This document shows, piece by piece, positions 1 through 10,290 of a DNA stretch of 29,312 nt. How positions within the stretch are numbered: the stretch's first letter is position 1; every line of letters begins with the position of its first letter. Source of the DNA: Acetobacteraceae bacterium. GTDB lineage: Bacteria > Pseudomonadota > Alphaproteobacteria > Acetobacterales > Acetobacteraceae. The position numbers and the translations under genes were made by a program. The stretch spans positions 1 through 29,312 of the forward strand of contig PLSZ01000171.1 of assembly GCA_003164305.1 (NCBI GenBank). The letters run 5' to 3'. Below the pieces are notes generated by a model. That model did no database searches. It was not told where the DNA came from and was given only the letters and a program-made list of their open reading frames with translations.

Positions 1-1209
<1,209 letters not shown>

Positions 1210-2508
1210 ATGACAAAACCATTCCATCTTGCCTGGTTCACCAACTTCACGCAGGGCGACTGGACCAATCCGGTGTCCGACGGCACCGGAGCCTGGGATG
1301 GGAAGTTTTTCATCGACATGGCTCAGGCGATGGAGCGGGCATGCTTCGACTATATCATGCTGGAAGACACGCTGATGGTGTCGGAGGCGTATGGCGGCAA
1401 CTCGGCGGCGACGCTGAAATACGCGTTGCAGGTGCCGAAGCACGATCCAATTCCCCTGGCCGCGATGATTGCCGCAGCGACGTCGAAACTTGGCGTGGTC
1501 GCGACGATGTCCACCCTGGCGTGGCCCCCGTTCATGCTGGCGCGCGTATCGACCACTCTGGACCATATCGCCGGCGGACGATTTGGTTGGAACATCGTCA
1601 CCAGCGGTGAGGACACGGCGGCGCAAAACTTTGGCCTCGACGAGCTGCCGCCGCGCGAAACGCGATATGCCATGGCGGATGAATATGTCGATCTCGTCTG
1701 CCAGTTGTTCGATTCCTGGGAACCTGACGCGGTGGTCAAGGACACGGCGACCGGAACTTACGCCGACCATACGAAGGTGCACGCCATTCATTTCGAGGGC
1801 AAATTCTTCAAGTGTCGCGGTCCATTGAACACCGTGCGGGCGCCGCAGGGACGGCCGGTTTTCGTGCAGGCCGGAGGATCGCCCCGCGGCCGCGCGTTCG
1901 CCGCCCGGCACGCGGATTCAATCATCGCGGTCGGCAATGGCATCGAAGGGATGAAGAGTTATCGTGACGACGTCCGCCGGCACGCGATCGCCGCGGGCCG
2001 CGATCCCGACGATATCAAGGTGTTGTTTCTCGTCTATCCGATCCTGGGGGAGACCGACGCGGAAGCGCATGCGCGGCACCAGCGGATGATCAATACGCCG
2101 GGGTTTATCGAGGCCGCGCTGGCGGCCGTCGGAACAGTGACCGACATCGATTTTTCCGGATTCGATCTGGACCAGCCTTTGCCGCCGCTCACCACGAATG
2201 GCGAGCAAGGCTCGCTGGATAAGTTCGCGCAGTGGGGCAGCGGGAAGACGTTACGACAGCTCGCACAGGAGCGGTTCGACGCGGGGATCGAACTGATCGG
2301 TTCACCCGATACCGTGGCGGAACGGATGGGCGCGGCGATGGAGGCGATCGGTGGCGACGGGTTTCTGATCAGCACGCCGTTTCAGCGCATCAGCCGGCGT
2401 TTCGTGACCGAGGTGTGCGAAGGACTTGTCCCCGCGTTGCAACGGCGGGGCCTCGCGCGGACCGCTTACACGAAGACGATGCTACGAGACACGCTGCGAG
2501 AGTTTTAA
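1210..2508 (+). CDS. LLM-class flavin-dependent monooxygenase (NtaA/SnaA/DszA family)
   Basis: The 432-residue product belongs to the bacterial luciferase-like monooxygenases of the nitrilotriacetate/dibenzothiophene-sulphone branch. These use reduced FMN from a separate reductase and molecular oxygen. Family segments are clear: FDYIMLEDT near residue 36, TTLDHIAGGRFGWNIVTS in the middle, QNFGLDELPPRETRYAMADE, and the RGPLNT...PVFVQAGGSPRGR block. I chose ATG 1210 because the protein then begins at the first family strand (FHLAWFTNF) and is preceded by GAGAGAG; the longer frame from 1018 adds residues unlike the family. It is closely related to the third LLM gene at 19492-20787, sharing the ADHTK(V/I)H motif and a similar C-terminus (LRDTLREF versus FRDNLRAF). 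It converges on the ABC importer with a single base between stops. The substrate is unknown, and no flavin reductase gene is nearby. Confidence 0.93.
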   Translation: MTKPFHLAWFTNFTQGDWTNPVSDGTGAWDGKFFIDMAQAMERACFDYIMLEDTLMVSEAYGGNSAATLKYALQVPKHDPIPLAAMIAAATSKLGVVATMSTLAWPPFMLARVSTTLDHIAGGRFGWNIVTSGEDTAAQNFGLDELPPRETRYAMADEYVDLVCQLFDSWEPDAVVKDTATGTYADHTKVHAIHFEGKFFKCRGPLNTVRAPQGRPVFVQAGGSPRGRAFAARHADSIIAVGNGIEGMKSYRDDVRRHAIAAGRDPDDIKVLFLVYPILGETDAEAHARHQRMINTPGFIEAALAAVGTVTDIDFSGFDLDQPLPPLTTNGEQGSLDKFAQWGSGKTLRQLAQERFDAGIELIGSPDTVAERMGAAMEAIGGDGFLISTPFQRISRRFVTEVCEGLVPALQRRGLARTAYTKTMLRDTLREF

Positions 2509-2509
2509 G

Positions 2510-3301
2510 TCACGGCGCCACGCTGTGCCCCCGTTCGTCAACGCGAGTCAGAAACTCCCGCGCGCGATCCGTCTCCGGCCGGCGGAAGAATGTCTCAGGT
2601 GGCGCATCCTCGATCACACGCCCGGAGTCCATGAACAGCAGGCGGGTGCCCACCTCACGGGCGAAGCGCATTTCGTGTGTCACCACCAGCATTGTCATCC
2701 CGTCGCGCGCGAGCCCGCGGATCACCGTCAGCACCTCCCCCACCAGTTCCGGATCCAGGGCGGAGGTCGGTTCATCGAACAGCATCAGGATCGGTTTCAT
2801 CGCCAGAGCCCTGGCGATCGCGACGCGCTGCTGCTGGCCGCCAGATAATTGTGCCGGCCGTTTCGCCGCGTGCTCTGACAGCCGGACCTGATCCAGCAGC
2901 TCGGCGGCCAACGCGCGCGCCTCGGTCTTCGGCAGACCGAGCACGCGATGCGGTCCGATCGCGACGTTATCCAGCGCGCTCAGATGCGCGAACAGATTAA
3001 AACGCTGAAACACCATGCCGATGGACTGACGCTTGCGCGCCGTCGCGACGGAGGAATCCGGTACCAGGTGACCGTCCCGCGTCTCACCCGCCATGTTGAC
3101 GCCGTTGACCACGATTTGCCCGGTCGTCGGCACCTCGATTCGATTGATACACCGCAGCAACGTCGATTTTCCCGCGCCGCTGGGGCCGATCACCATGACG
3201 ATCTCGCCCATTACGACGTCAAGATCGATCCGGTCGACAACAGGGATATCGCCGAACACCTTCGACACTCCGCGAATGCGCAGCAGCGGCAGGTCGTTCA
3301 C
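2510..3301 (-). CDS. Polar-amino-acid-type ABC importer, ATP-binding protein
   Basis: This 263-residue protein is the nucleotide-binding subunit of a PAAT-family importer (GlnQ/HisP type) on the cytoplasmic face of the membrane. It has Walker A GPSGAGKST (about 39-47), the Q-loop in GMVFQRFNLF, signature LSGGQQQR, Walker [15 protein letters not shown] and the H-loop VVTHEM. I set the start at GTG 3301, which overlaps the permease stop as GTGA; the frame stays open to 3922, but that extension only antisenses or overlaps the permease and has no family similarity. The gene is last in a three-gene operon with the permease (3298-3948) and binding protein (3961-4782). It resembles the two other ATPases in the window, so the three systems are probably related by duplication or by recruitment of similar modules. 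Confidence 0.95.
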   Translation of the reverse strand: MNDLPLLRIRGVSKVFGDIPVVDRIDLDVVMGEIVMVIGPSGAGKSTLLRCINRIEVPTTGQIVVNGVNMAGETRDGHLVPDSSVATARKRQSIGMVFQRFNLFAHLSALDNVAIGPHRVLGLPKTEARALAAELLDQVRLSEHAAKRPAQLSGGQQQRVAIARALAMKPILMLFDEPTSALDPELVGEVLTVIRGLARDGMTMLVVTHEMRFAREVGTRLLFMDSGRVIEDAPPETFFRRPETDRAREFLTRVDERGHSVAP

Positions 3302-3948
3302 GCCAACCGCTTTTCGACGTACTCGGAAAACTTCGCCAGAACCGAAATGATGATCAGGTAAAACACCGCGAGTTCCGCGTACAATTCGAACGGCGTGAAC
3401 TTCGCCGCGATGATGGCCTGCGCCGAGCGGGTCAGTTCCGAGATCGAGATGACCGAAAGCAACGACGAACTCTTGACCAGCGTTATCACCTCGTTGGTCA
3501 GCGGCGGCGTGATGCGGCGCAATGATTGCGGCAGCAGGATGAACAGCACCGACTGACGATTGGTCATGCCGATCGATTTCGCCGCCTCCGTCTGACCGGC
3601 ATCGATGGATTGCAGGCCGGATCGGACGATTTCCGCGATGAAGCCGCCGGAATTGAAGGCCAAAGCGACCACGCCGCTCCAGAAAGCGGACAACTCCAGG
3701 CCAAGTTGTGGCAAGGCGAAATACACCAGAAACACCTGTACCAGGGCCGGCGTACCGCGCACGAAATAGACATACGACCGCACGATCCCGCGAACGAACA
3801 CGTTTTCCGCCAGACTGAGCAAGCCGGCGACCGCGCCCAGTACAGTGCCAAACAGCATGGCGAGCGCCGACAGCTCCAGCGTCACCAGGGCGCCCTGGCA
3901 CAAATACGGCACCGCGTACCAAACGACGCCCCAGTCGAACGGGTTCAC
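3298..3948 (-). CDS. Polar-amino-acid-type ABC importer, permease
   Basis: The 216-residue product is an inner-membrane HisM/GlnP-type permease. It begins with a hydrophobic segment containing GALVTLELSALAM, continues with VRGTPALVQVFLVYFALP, and carries the EAA loop (AAKSIGMTNRQ...LPQSLRRITPP) that docks with the ATPase. About five membrane segments are visible. The start is GTG 3948, 12 bases after the binding-protein stop, with GGAA and a purine run ahead of it. The stop overlaps the ATPase start by four bases, implying coupled translation. Only one permease gene is present in this operon, so the transporter probably uses a homodimer. The substrate cannot be read from the permease. Confidence 0.93.
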   Translation of the reverse strand: MNPFDWGVVWYAVPYLCQGALVTLELSALAMLFGTVLGAVAGLLSLAENVFVRGIVRSYVYFVRGTPALVQVFLVYFALPQLGLELSAFWSGVVALAFNSGGFIAEIVRSGLQSIDAGQTEAAKSIGMTNRQSVLFILLPQSLRRITPPLTNEVITLVKSSSLLSVISISELTRSAQAIIAAKFTPFELYAELAVFYLIIISVLAKFSEYVEKRLA

Positions 3949-3960
3949 CCCGTGGTTCCG

Positions 3961-4782
3961 TTAAGGAAGAGTGTCGGGCACGCTATCTGGCGTTTCAAAC
4001 GTCGCGCCGAACCATTTCGTTTGCAGCGCCGTCAGTTCGCCGCTATTCTTCATGGCGGTGAACTCGTCGTTGACAAATTTCTGAAATGCCACGTCGTCCT
4101 TGCGGAATGACATGCCAACCCAGGCCTTGATGTCCTGAATACCGCCGACCTGTTTGAACAGGCCCTTCTGCTGCTGCATCACCACCATCAGGGTCGACAT
4201 GGAATTCACCACGCCATCCAGACGCTTCGTCATGAGGTCCGCGTAGGCCTCGGGGTAATGTTCGTAAAGCTTGATGTCTGCGAAGCCCGGCTTGCCTTGA
4301 GCCTTGAGAATCTCATCGAACTTCCTGGCCACCTGCGCGCCGGCCGAGCCCAGTTGGGAGCCGACTTTCTTGCCGGACAGGTCGGCGGCGGATTTGACCG
4401 TGTCGTCGGTGGCACGGATCAGCACCACGTTCGAGGCTTCGGCGTAAGGTTGGGAGAACAACACCTTCTCCGCCCGGTCTTTCGTGATGGTCATGCCGGA
4501 CAGGATCGCGTCGAACTTTTTCGTATAAAGGGCCGGAATGATGCCCGACCATTCGGTATCGACGAACTTCACTTTCACGCCAAGCTTGTCGGCGAAGTGC
4601 TGGCCGATATCGCAGTCGAACCCGACGATCTTGCCATCCTGGATTGACTCGTATGGGACATAGGCAGCCTCCATGCCGATCACCATCTCGCCGCGCTTCC
4701 TGATCTCGTCCAGCGTATCGGCCCGCGCGGACCAGGCCACGCATAAGACCACCGCGGCGGCGACCCAGGTTCCCATTCGCAT
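3961..4782 (-). CDS. Periplasmic substrate-binding protein of a PAAT-family ABC importer
   Basis: This 273-residue protein has a signal peptide cut after ARA (about residue 21), then a GlnH/HisJ-type fold: MVIGMEAAYVPYE, GFDCDIGQ, SGIIPALYTKKFDAILSGM. R103 (in TITKDR) matches the arginine that binds the ligand carboxylate in the family. The site that normally holds the amino-group-binding aspartate (pattern RxDAxxxD) reads KRLDGVVNS, giving S194 instead. That argues against a plain alpha-amino acid ligand. ATG 4782 follows a strong AAGGAGAG site. The gene leads the operon with the permease and ATPase and is divergent from the amidohydrolase at 5098, so both could share control from the region between them. 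Confidence 0.93.
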   Translation of the reverse strand: MRMGTWVAAAVVLCVAWSARADTLDEIRKRGEMVIGMEAAYVPYESIQDGKIVGFDCDIGQHFADKLGVKVKFVDTEWSGIIPALYTKKFDAILSGMTITKDRAEKVLFSQPYAEASNVVLIRATDDTVKSAADLSGKKVGSQLGSAGAQVARKFDEILKAQGKPGFADIKLYEHYPEAYADLMTKRLDGVVNSMSTLMVVMQQQKGLFKQVGGIQDIKAWVGMSFRKDDVAFQKFVNDEFTAMKNSGELTALQTKWFGATFETPDSVPDTLP

Positions 4783-5097
4783 CTGAACTCTCCTTTATCA
4801 CGGCCGCCGGCTTCGCCTCGCACAGCGCACTTTCCCTCGTTCAAAGCATTAGCAATCCGCGGGCCAGGTGGGAGCATGGTGTCCACGCTGGATGCGCTTC
4901 GATCCCCGTCGCTATCGACCTGACCGGGAACCGACATCGTGCATAAAATTCATCCAAAAGTGATTCGCTTTCGGGCAGTTATCCACGCGAGGCGCGACCA
5001 TCCGTTCCCTGTGGCAGGCCTGACCGCCAAAACCCCTGGCATGGCGCTTGCTGATCAATTCTGCCTCGTGGTGACACGAACCAACGGAGAAGTTGAC
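4783..5097. promoter_or_regulatory. Divergent promoter region between ABC importer and amidohydrolase
   Basis: This 315-base gap separates two divergent units. A tentative plus-strand promoter reads CTGACC (4920-4925), 18 bases, then TAAAAT (4944-4949). An imperfect 15-base palindrome, AAAGTGATTCGCTTT (4957-4971, six of seven pairs), sits at the predicted transcription start and could be an operator. An ATG at 4939 is in frame with the amidohydrolase but lies before that start, and its 53-residue extension is not family-like. No regulator gene is adjacent. Confidence 0.35.
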
Positions 5098-6411
5098 ATG
5101 ATCCCAGCCGCTTCCGCTCCGCCCGGTAGCTTCGACATCGTTCTCCTTGGCGGGAGGGTGATCGATCCCGCCTCCGGCACCGATGCGATTCTGGATGTCG
5201 CGATCAGCGACGGAAAGATCGCCGCCGTTGGCGCCGACCTTCCGATGCCACAAGGGACGACGGGGATCGACGTCAGCGGCGCGATCGTCACGCCCGGCCT
5301 GATCGATACGCATGCGCATGTTTATGAGCACGTGACCGGGGATTTCGGCCTCAATGCCGATCTGGTGGGCGTGCGCGGCGGTGTCACCACGGTCGTCGAT
5401 CAGGGCGGGCCGTCGGCCCCCACGTTCAACGGCTTCCGCGAGTTTATCGTGGAACCTTCCAAAACGCGCGTCCTGTGCTTCATCTCCTCCTATCTCGCCG
5501 GCGGGTTGCTCGGTCATAAATACGTCGATTTGTACGGACCGTCCGGCATCAACGTCGCCGCGATCGTCAAATGCGCGCGGGAAAACCCCGGTCTGATCAA
5601 GGGGATAAAGGCGCATGCCGAGCCGGGCGGATACTCGCGCTGGGGCCTCGAATCGCTGAAACTCGGCAAGCAGGCCAGCCGCGAACTTGGCCTGCCCATC
5701 TATGTGCATCTCGGAACGTTATGGCCGCAAAAGGCTGGTGCCGTCGTCGATCCGGGAGAAATCATCGATCAGGTCGTGCCGCTGCTCGACGAGGGCGACG
5801 TGCTGGCGCACCCGTTCACGCGCTATCCGTCCGGCTTCGTCGCCAAAGACGGATCGATCCATCCGCTGATCCGCGAGGCGCTGGACAAGGGCGTGACGAT
5901 TGACGTCGGTCGCGGCGCGCATTTCAGCTTCGACAATGCCCGCGCGGTGCTCGCGGCGGGTATTCTTCCGCACACGCTCGGTGCCGACCTGCATGGCTAC
6001 AACATCAAATATCCCGATGGCGGCCGGTGGTATCGCGGCATGTTCTCCGACACCGAAGAGATGGAGCCGCCGGAGGATGCGTCGCTGCCGTTCTCCACGC
6101 CCTACGGCCTGCATCACACCATGAGCGAGATGCTGACGCTTGGCGTCGGCCTGTCCGACGTGGTCGCCATGGCCACCTGCAACGCCGCGAAACTGCTGCG
6201 CATGGAAGACCGGATTGGCGCGTTGCGGCCGGGCATGGACGCCGATATCTCGGTGTTCCGCCTGCTGGATGGCGAATGGACGTTGCGGGATTCAAACGGC
6301 GTGGAGGTCGTCGCGCATCAACTGTTGCACCCCGAGCGCGTGGTGCGTTCCGGCGAGGTGATCACGGTCGATAGCCCGTTGCTGCCCGACCTCGGGCAAC
6401 TTGCCGCGTGA
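5098..6411 (+). CDS. Amidohydrolase-superfamily metal-dependent hydrolase (COG3964-like deacetylase)
   Basis: This 437-residue enzyme has the amidohydrolase barrel and its metal ligands. The DTHAHVYEH motif gives H72 and H74, GIKAHAEP gives the candidate carboxylated lysine K171, YVHLG gives H204, VLAHPF gives H238 and LGADLHG gives the catalytic D297. The N- and C-terminal strands (FDIVLLGGRVIDP; GALRPGMDADISVF) form the small beta-sandwich typical of dihydroorotase and adenine-deaminase relatives. The pattern best fits COG3964, a group often mislabelled dihydroorotase, in which some members remove acyl groups from hydroxy-acids such as acetyl-(R)-mandelate. ATG 5098 follows GGAGAAGTTGAC and places the start right before the first family strand. 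It ends five bases from the converging HpaB-type gene. Exact substrate unknown; a link to the oxygenases is inferred from position. Confidence 0.88.
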   Translation: MIPAASAPPGSFDIVLLGGRVIDPASGTDAILDVAISDGKIAAVGADLPMPQGTTGIDVSGAIVTPGLIDTHAHVYEHVTGDFGLNADLVGVRGGVTTVVDQGGPSAPTFNGFREFIVEPSKTRVLCFISSYLAGGLLGHKYVDLYGPSGINVAAIVKCARENPGLIKGIKAHAEPGGYSRWGLESLKLGKQASRELGLPIYVHLGTLWPQKAGAVVDPGEIIDQVVPLLDEGDVLAHPFTRYPSGFVAKDGSIHPLIREALDKGVTIDVGRGAHFSFDNARAVLAAGILPHTLGADLHGYNIKYPDGGRWYRGMFSDTEEMEPPEDASLPFSTPYGLHHTMSEMLTLGVGLSDVVAMATCNAAKLLRMEDRIGALRPGMDADISVFRLLDGEWTLRDSNGVEVVAHQLLHPERVVRSGEVITVDSPLLPDLGQLAA

Positions 6412-6416
6412 TTCCC

Positions 6417-7862
6417 TTAAAGGACACGATCCGACAGACCGGCGGCGTCGCGAACCGTGCGCAGTGAATGCGCCCAATCGAAATTGCGCCAGACGGCCGC
6501 GAGGTTCGCATAAGGCGGAGATTGCGCGAACAATTGAAACGTCAGGCGATGTCCGGCGTAATCCGAATTCAACAGGTCACGCGCGAAGGCCAGCAGCTTG
6601 CGTCTGTCGTCCGCCTGCCAGGTTTCGCTGATCGTGTAAAATTTCTCCAGCCACGGTGCGGTGTCCGGATCGCGGAAGGACGCCGCGTCCGGCGTCACGC
6701 AAATCTGTCCGCCGCACAGTTCGCGCGCGATATGCATCATATGATGCAGCTGCGACGAAGCGAGCACGCGTCCGGTCATCAGCAACGATTGGTTCGGCAT
6801 CAGCAAGCCACCGGGACTGCGCGTCGCGGTGGCGATCGCCGCGGTCAGATGCGCGTTGATCCCCTCACGGTAGCAGGCCAGAAGCGCGAGTTTCTCCTGC
6901 ACCGCCTGTTGATGCTCCAGCCCGGTCTGCCGTGCGTTGAACAACGCGGCGCCGATCATGAAATCGGCCATGCGGATATTCCGCTGCACGTAAGCGAAGG
7001 CGCTGTAGCGATGCAGCGTGGCGCGAATGAAGGTCGCCGCTTTGGTATGCCGATAGAACAACACGTCATCCCACGGGATCAGCACGTCGTCGAACACCAA
7101 CAGCGTGTCCACCTCATCGAAACGGTTCGACAGCGGGTAATCCTCGGCCGGCGCGCGTCCGGCGAAACCGGTGCGGCAAATGAATTTCAGGTTCGGCGCG
7201 CTGAGATCGCAGATAAAGCCGACCGCGTAATCGGAAAGCTGTGAATCGCCCCAGTTGGCGATCGTCGGTTTGGTAAAAGCCTGATTGGCATAAGCCGCCG
7301 CGGTTTCGTATTTCGCGCCGCGCACGATGATGCCCGCGTCGGTCTCGCGCACCACGTGCAGCAGCATATCGGGATCCTGGTCTTGTGGCCGCTTCGAGCG
7401 GTCGCCCTTGGGATCCGTATTGGCGGAAACGTGAAACGGATCCTGCTTCACCACGCGGTCGACGTGGTTCCGGATGTTGGCCGAGAACCGTGGATTGACC
7501 TCGTTCAGCACGTCCTGGCCGTCATAGAGCGCCCACATCTCGCCCACCGTTTCGTCACCGACACGGGTTACCACGCCGCCGATGTCATCGAGCACGGCAT
7601 CGACGGCGGTGCGCTTGGCTTGCCAATCCTGTTCCGTCAGCGGCAGTTTCGTGCCGATCGCGCAGACGTCGCCGGTTTCGTCGGTCCACGTCATCGTGGC
7701 CGCGGTCCGCGCGTCATGCGCCATGTCGTAAATCCGGGCACGAACATCGACCAGCGGTTTGAACATCGGATGCGTGGTAACGTCCGCGACCCGCTCCCCG
7801 TTGATCCAGACACGGCGGCCGTCGCGAATGGAATCCCGGTATTGCTGGCCGGTTCGAATCAT
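6417..7862 (-). CDS. HpaB-family (4-hydroxyphenylacetate 3-hydroxylase type) flavin monooxygenase
   Basis: The 481-residue protein has the length and architecture of the large oxygenase component of two-component FADH2-dependent phenol hydroxylases (HpaB/PvcC group), which have an acyl-CoA-dehydrogenase-like fold. It starts with the family opening TGQQYRDSIRDGRRVWINGE. It then shows RTGFAGRAPAEDYPLS (about 230-245), FDEVDTLLVFDDVLIPWDDV (about 248-267) and a helical C-terminal domain ending in FAQSPPYANLAAVW. ATG 7862 is preceded by a GGGGAAA site. It is the last gene of the long minus-strand run, 41 bases after the LLM monooxygenase. HpaB enzymes need FADH2 from HpaC, and no HpaC gene is present here. 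An ortho-hydroxylated phenol is the default guess, but relatives act on other phenolic and N-containing rings, so the substrate is left open. Confidence 0.9.
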   Translation of the reverse strand: MIRTGQQYRDSIRDGRRVWINGERVADVTTHPMFKPLVDVRARIYDMAHDARTAATMTWTDETGDVCAIGTKLPLTEQDWQAKRTAVDAVLDDIGGVVTRVGDETVGEMWALYDGQDVLNEVNPRFSANIRNHVDRVVKQDPFHVSANTDPKGDRSKRPQDQDPDMLLHVVRETDAGIIVRGAKYETAAAYANQAFTKPTIANWGDSQLSDYAVGFICDLSAPNLKFICRTGFAGRAPAEDYPLSNRFDEVDTLLVFDDVLIPWDDVLFYRHTKAATFIRATLHRYSAFAYVQRNIRMADFMIGAALFNARQTGLEHQQAVQEKLALLACYREGINAHLTAAIATATRSPGGLLMPNQSLLMTGRVLASSQLHHMMHIARELCGGQICVTPDAASFRDPDTAPWLEKFYTISETWQADDRRKLLAFARDLLNSDYAGHRLTFQLFAQSPPYANLAAVWRNFDWAHSLRTVRDAAGLSDRVL

Positions 7863-7903
7863 GTCCGTTTCCCCGTGTTATATTGTGCTTGCGCGCGAAA
7901 CCC

Positions 7904-9238
7904 TCACGGCTTCGGCAAGCCCAGATGGTCGCGAAGCGTGGTGCCTTCGTAGTCAGCTCGAAACAATCCGCGATCGCGCAATTCCGGGATGACCAAATCG
8001 ACGAAATCATTCAACCCGCCAGGCAGAGTCGCCGGCTGGATCAGAAACCCGTCCACCGCGTAATGATCGAACCAGGTCTGCATATCATCGGCGATCATCG
8101 ACGCCGTGCCGATCACGGTACGCTGGCCGCGCGCGCCGGCGAAGCGCTGGTACAACTGCCGGATCGTCAGTCCCTCATCACGGGCCCACCCGAGAATTTG
8201 CCGAAACGCGGTCTGCCCGGCGTTGGTGCCATGACGCTCGACCTCGTTCGGTAACGGCCCATCGATGTCGTACGGACGCAAATCGAATTTACCGAGGCTG
8301 TAGCCCAGAAGTTCCAGACCGACATCCGGATGGATCAAGGATTGCAAATGCGCGTGCTTGTCCCTGGCCTCGGCCAGGGTGCGTCCAACAATCGGATTAA
8401 GTCCCGGCATCACAACGAGATGACGGCGCTCCCGACCGAATTTGTTCATCCGGCCCTTCAGGTCCGCGTAAAACGTCTGGGCTGGCTCCATGAAGGTCTG
8501 CGGCGTGAACACCGCCTCCGCCGTGCGTGCCGCCAACTCACGACCGGCTTCTGAGGAACCCGCCTGAAATAGCACCGGCTCCCCCTGCGGGGACCGCGCC
8601 ACGTTCAGCGGCCCCTTCACGCGAAAATGCTGACCTTCGTGGTTCAGTTCATGCAATTTCGCCGGATCGTGATAAATCCCGGTGCCGCGGTCGCGCACGA
8701 ACGCGTCCGCGTCCCAACTTTTCCACAAGCCGCGCACGACGTCGGTGAATTCTTCCGCCCGGTCGTAGCGAACGTCGTGCTCGAAATGCGCCTCCCGGCC
8801 GAAGTTGAATGCCTCCGACTGGTTCGATGACGTGACGACATTCCAACCGGCGCGGCCGCCGCTGATCAAATCCAACGAGGCGAACTTGCGCGCCACGTTA
8901 TACGGCTCGTTATAACTGGTGGTGGCGGTGGCCACCAGGCCGAGATGCGTCGTCAGCGGGGCGATCGCCGACAGCAGCGTCAACGGTTCGAAATACGCCA
9001 TGTACTGCGGCCAACGGCGCAACGCGTCCGGCCTTCCGTCGCGCACCGCCAACGCGTCGGCCAGAAACATCAGATCGAATTTGCCGCGCTCGGCGGTTTG
9101 GGCCAGTTCGGCGTAGTGCCGGAAATTCGTGCCGGCATCGATTTGAGCGCTTTCGTCCAGCCAGGACGCGACATGATGTCCCGTGGGATGAAAGAACGCG
9201 CCCAGATGAAGCTGCTCGCCAGGACGCGCCGCGGTCAT
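7904..9238 (-). CDS. LLM-class flavin-dependent monooxygenase, NtaA/SnaA type
   Basis: The 444-residue product is a canonical member of the nitrilotriacetate monooxygenase component A family: LHLGAFFHPTGHHVASW near the N-terminus, RGKFDLMFLADALAV, SLDLISGGRAGWNVVTSSN, NFGREAHFEHDVRYDRAEEF, and PVLFQAGSSEAGRELAA. It should oxidise a small substrate with FMNH2 and oxygen; relatives cut C-N or C-S bonds or open amide rings. The start ATG 9238 overlaps the stop of the dioxygenase gene as ATGA; a longer frame to 9304 reads only shadow sequence of that gene. It differs from the other two LLM proteins of the window, which form a closer pair with each other, so it probably acts on a different compound or at a different step. 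Confidence 0.94.
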   Translation of the reverse strand: MTAARPGEQLHLGAFFHPTGHHVASWLDESAQIDAGTNFRHYAELAQTAERGKFDLMFLADALAVRDGRPDALRRWPQYMAYFEPLTLLSAIAPLTTHLGLVATATTSYNEPYNVARKFASLDLISGGRAGWNVVTSSNQSEAFNFGREAHFEHDVRYDRAEEFTDVVRGLWKSWDADAFVRDRGTGIYHDPAKLHELNHEGQHFRVKGPLNVARSPQGEPVLFQAGSSEAGRELAARTAEAVFTPQTFMEPAQTFYADLKGRMNKFGRERRHLVVMPGLNPIVGRTLAEARDKHAHLQSLIHPDVGLELLGYSLGKFDLRPYDIDGPLPNEVERHGTNAGQTAFRQILGWARDEGLTIRQLYQRFAGARGQRTVIGTASMIADDMQTWFDHYAVDGFLIQPATLPGGLNDFVDLVIPELRDRGLFRADYEGTTLRDHLGLPKP

Positions 9239-10290
9239 GCGGTGATCGCGTGCTTGCCGGCCAGAGCGCCGCCGCGCAGCGCACCCGCCCGCGTGTCGCC
9301 CCACTGCACCGCGTGCCCCTCGGGCAGCAACCGGCTGAACGGGGTCGACAGCCAGATGCGCAACAAAACGCGTGACGCGTCGCCTTCATTTTTGAACGCG
9401 GTGCGCCCGTGATAGGTTACATGCTGGGTCATGAATTGCAGGTCGCCCGGTTCGAAGGGCGCGAACAGGCAGAGTTCCTCGCCGATTTCGTGCAGCAGAT
9501 CCATCGCCGCGTTCTGCGCCTCAGTTAAAGGCGGAACTCCATCGATCTCCTGCGCCTGATTGATATAGGTGCGGGAATACTGGCTGGTGAATCCGCCATC
9601 GGCGGCGCGCGCGAACACCGGCATCGGGAACACGCGGTCGGGACGATCTCCCTCCTCGTCTTCGGGTCGCATGCGCCAGAACGGCTCGTAAAACACCCGC
9701 AACAAATCCGGCCGGCGACGCGCCATCTCGTTATGGATGGCGACGCTGGACACGATCTTCGACACACCGCCTTCGATGCCGTTGCTGACGCAAAGCAGCG
9801 AAAGCAAATCGCATTTATCGGTATGAAAACGCAGCGCGCCCGTGGATCGCGCGACGGTTCGCGCCGAAATCAGCTTGCCCACGCCACTGTTGTAATCCAA
9901 CGCCGCGCCAGTGCCGGTTTCGTCTTTCACCTCCGCCAACACCTCGCCGGCCGAGGTCTGATAGACCGGCGTGCCGAGGTTGACGCAAAATCCCCAGAAC
10001 AGCCTCCGCAGCATGTCCCGCGGCATCCGATCGACCGGCACCCCTTTGATCCGCACCACTCCTGGGCCGTATTCCAGTTGCCGCGCGGTCCAGGCCAACA
10101 AGGGCGCCAGTTCCGGAATCTCGAAGGCCCATTTGCCAAATCCTGGACAAGGCGCATGGTTCGCCAAATCCGCCGCGCGAATCAGCGCCGCGATCTCAGC
10201 CTCCGTCAGGCGCCGTCCCCATGCCTCCGACGCCTCCAGTTCCGCGCCGCGCCATGCCTGGTTCGTTTTGATCGGAGCAAGCTCATCCAT
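9235..10290 (-). CDS. TauD/TfdA-family Fe(II)/2-oxoglutarate-dependent dioxygenase
   Basis: This 351-residue protein carries the iron-binding facial triad of the TauD/TfdA family: H156 and D158 in RFHTDKCD, and H294 in TYHGRTAF. R311 (in VLLRIWLS) is placed to bind the 2-oxoglutarate carboxylate. The segment GVVRIKGVPVDRM near 77-89 and QTSAGEVLAEVKD are typical of the GBBH-like or clavaminate-synthase-like side of the family. Members hydroxylate a C-H next to a heteroatom and so release sulphite, amines or alcohols, or carry out simple hydroxylation. ATG 10290 abuts the ATPase stop directly (TGAATG), and its own stop overlaps the next LLM gene, so translation is probably coupled on both sides. 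A transporter subunit and an oxygenase joined so closely suggests that this enzyme works on the imported compound. Confidence 0.93.
   Translation of the reverse strand: MDELAPIKTNQAWRGAELEASEAWGRRLTEAEIAALIRAADLANHAPCPGFGKWAFEIPELAPLLAWTARQLEYGPGVVRIKGVPVDRMPRDMLRRLFWGFCVNLGTPVYQTSAGEVLAEVKDETGTGAALDYNSGVGKLISARTVARSTGALRFHTDKCDLLSLLCVSNGIEGGVSKIVSSVAIHNEMARRRPDLLRVFYEPFWRMRPEDEEGDRPDRVFPMPVFARAADGGFTSQYSRTYINQAQEIDGVPPLTEAQNAAMDLLHEIGEELCLFAPFEPGDLQFMTQHVTYHGRTAFKNEGDASRVLLRIWLSTPFSRLLPEGHAVQWGDTRAGALRGGALAGKHAITA

Noticed and set aside
3302..3922. Extension of the first ABC ATPase into a 470-residue protein, as a second permease-ATPase fusion
   Set aside because: The extra residues are the permease gene read in another frame; the true permease frame ends with a GTGA overlap at the ATPase start.
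6412..6416. Terminators between convergent gene pairs (6411/6417 and 2508/2510)
   Set aside because: The gaps are five bases and one base long and show no hairpin with a T-run.
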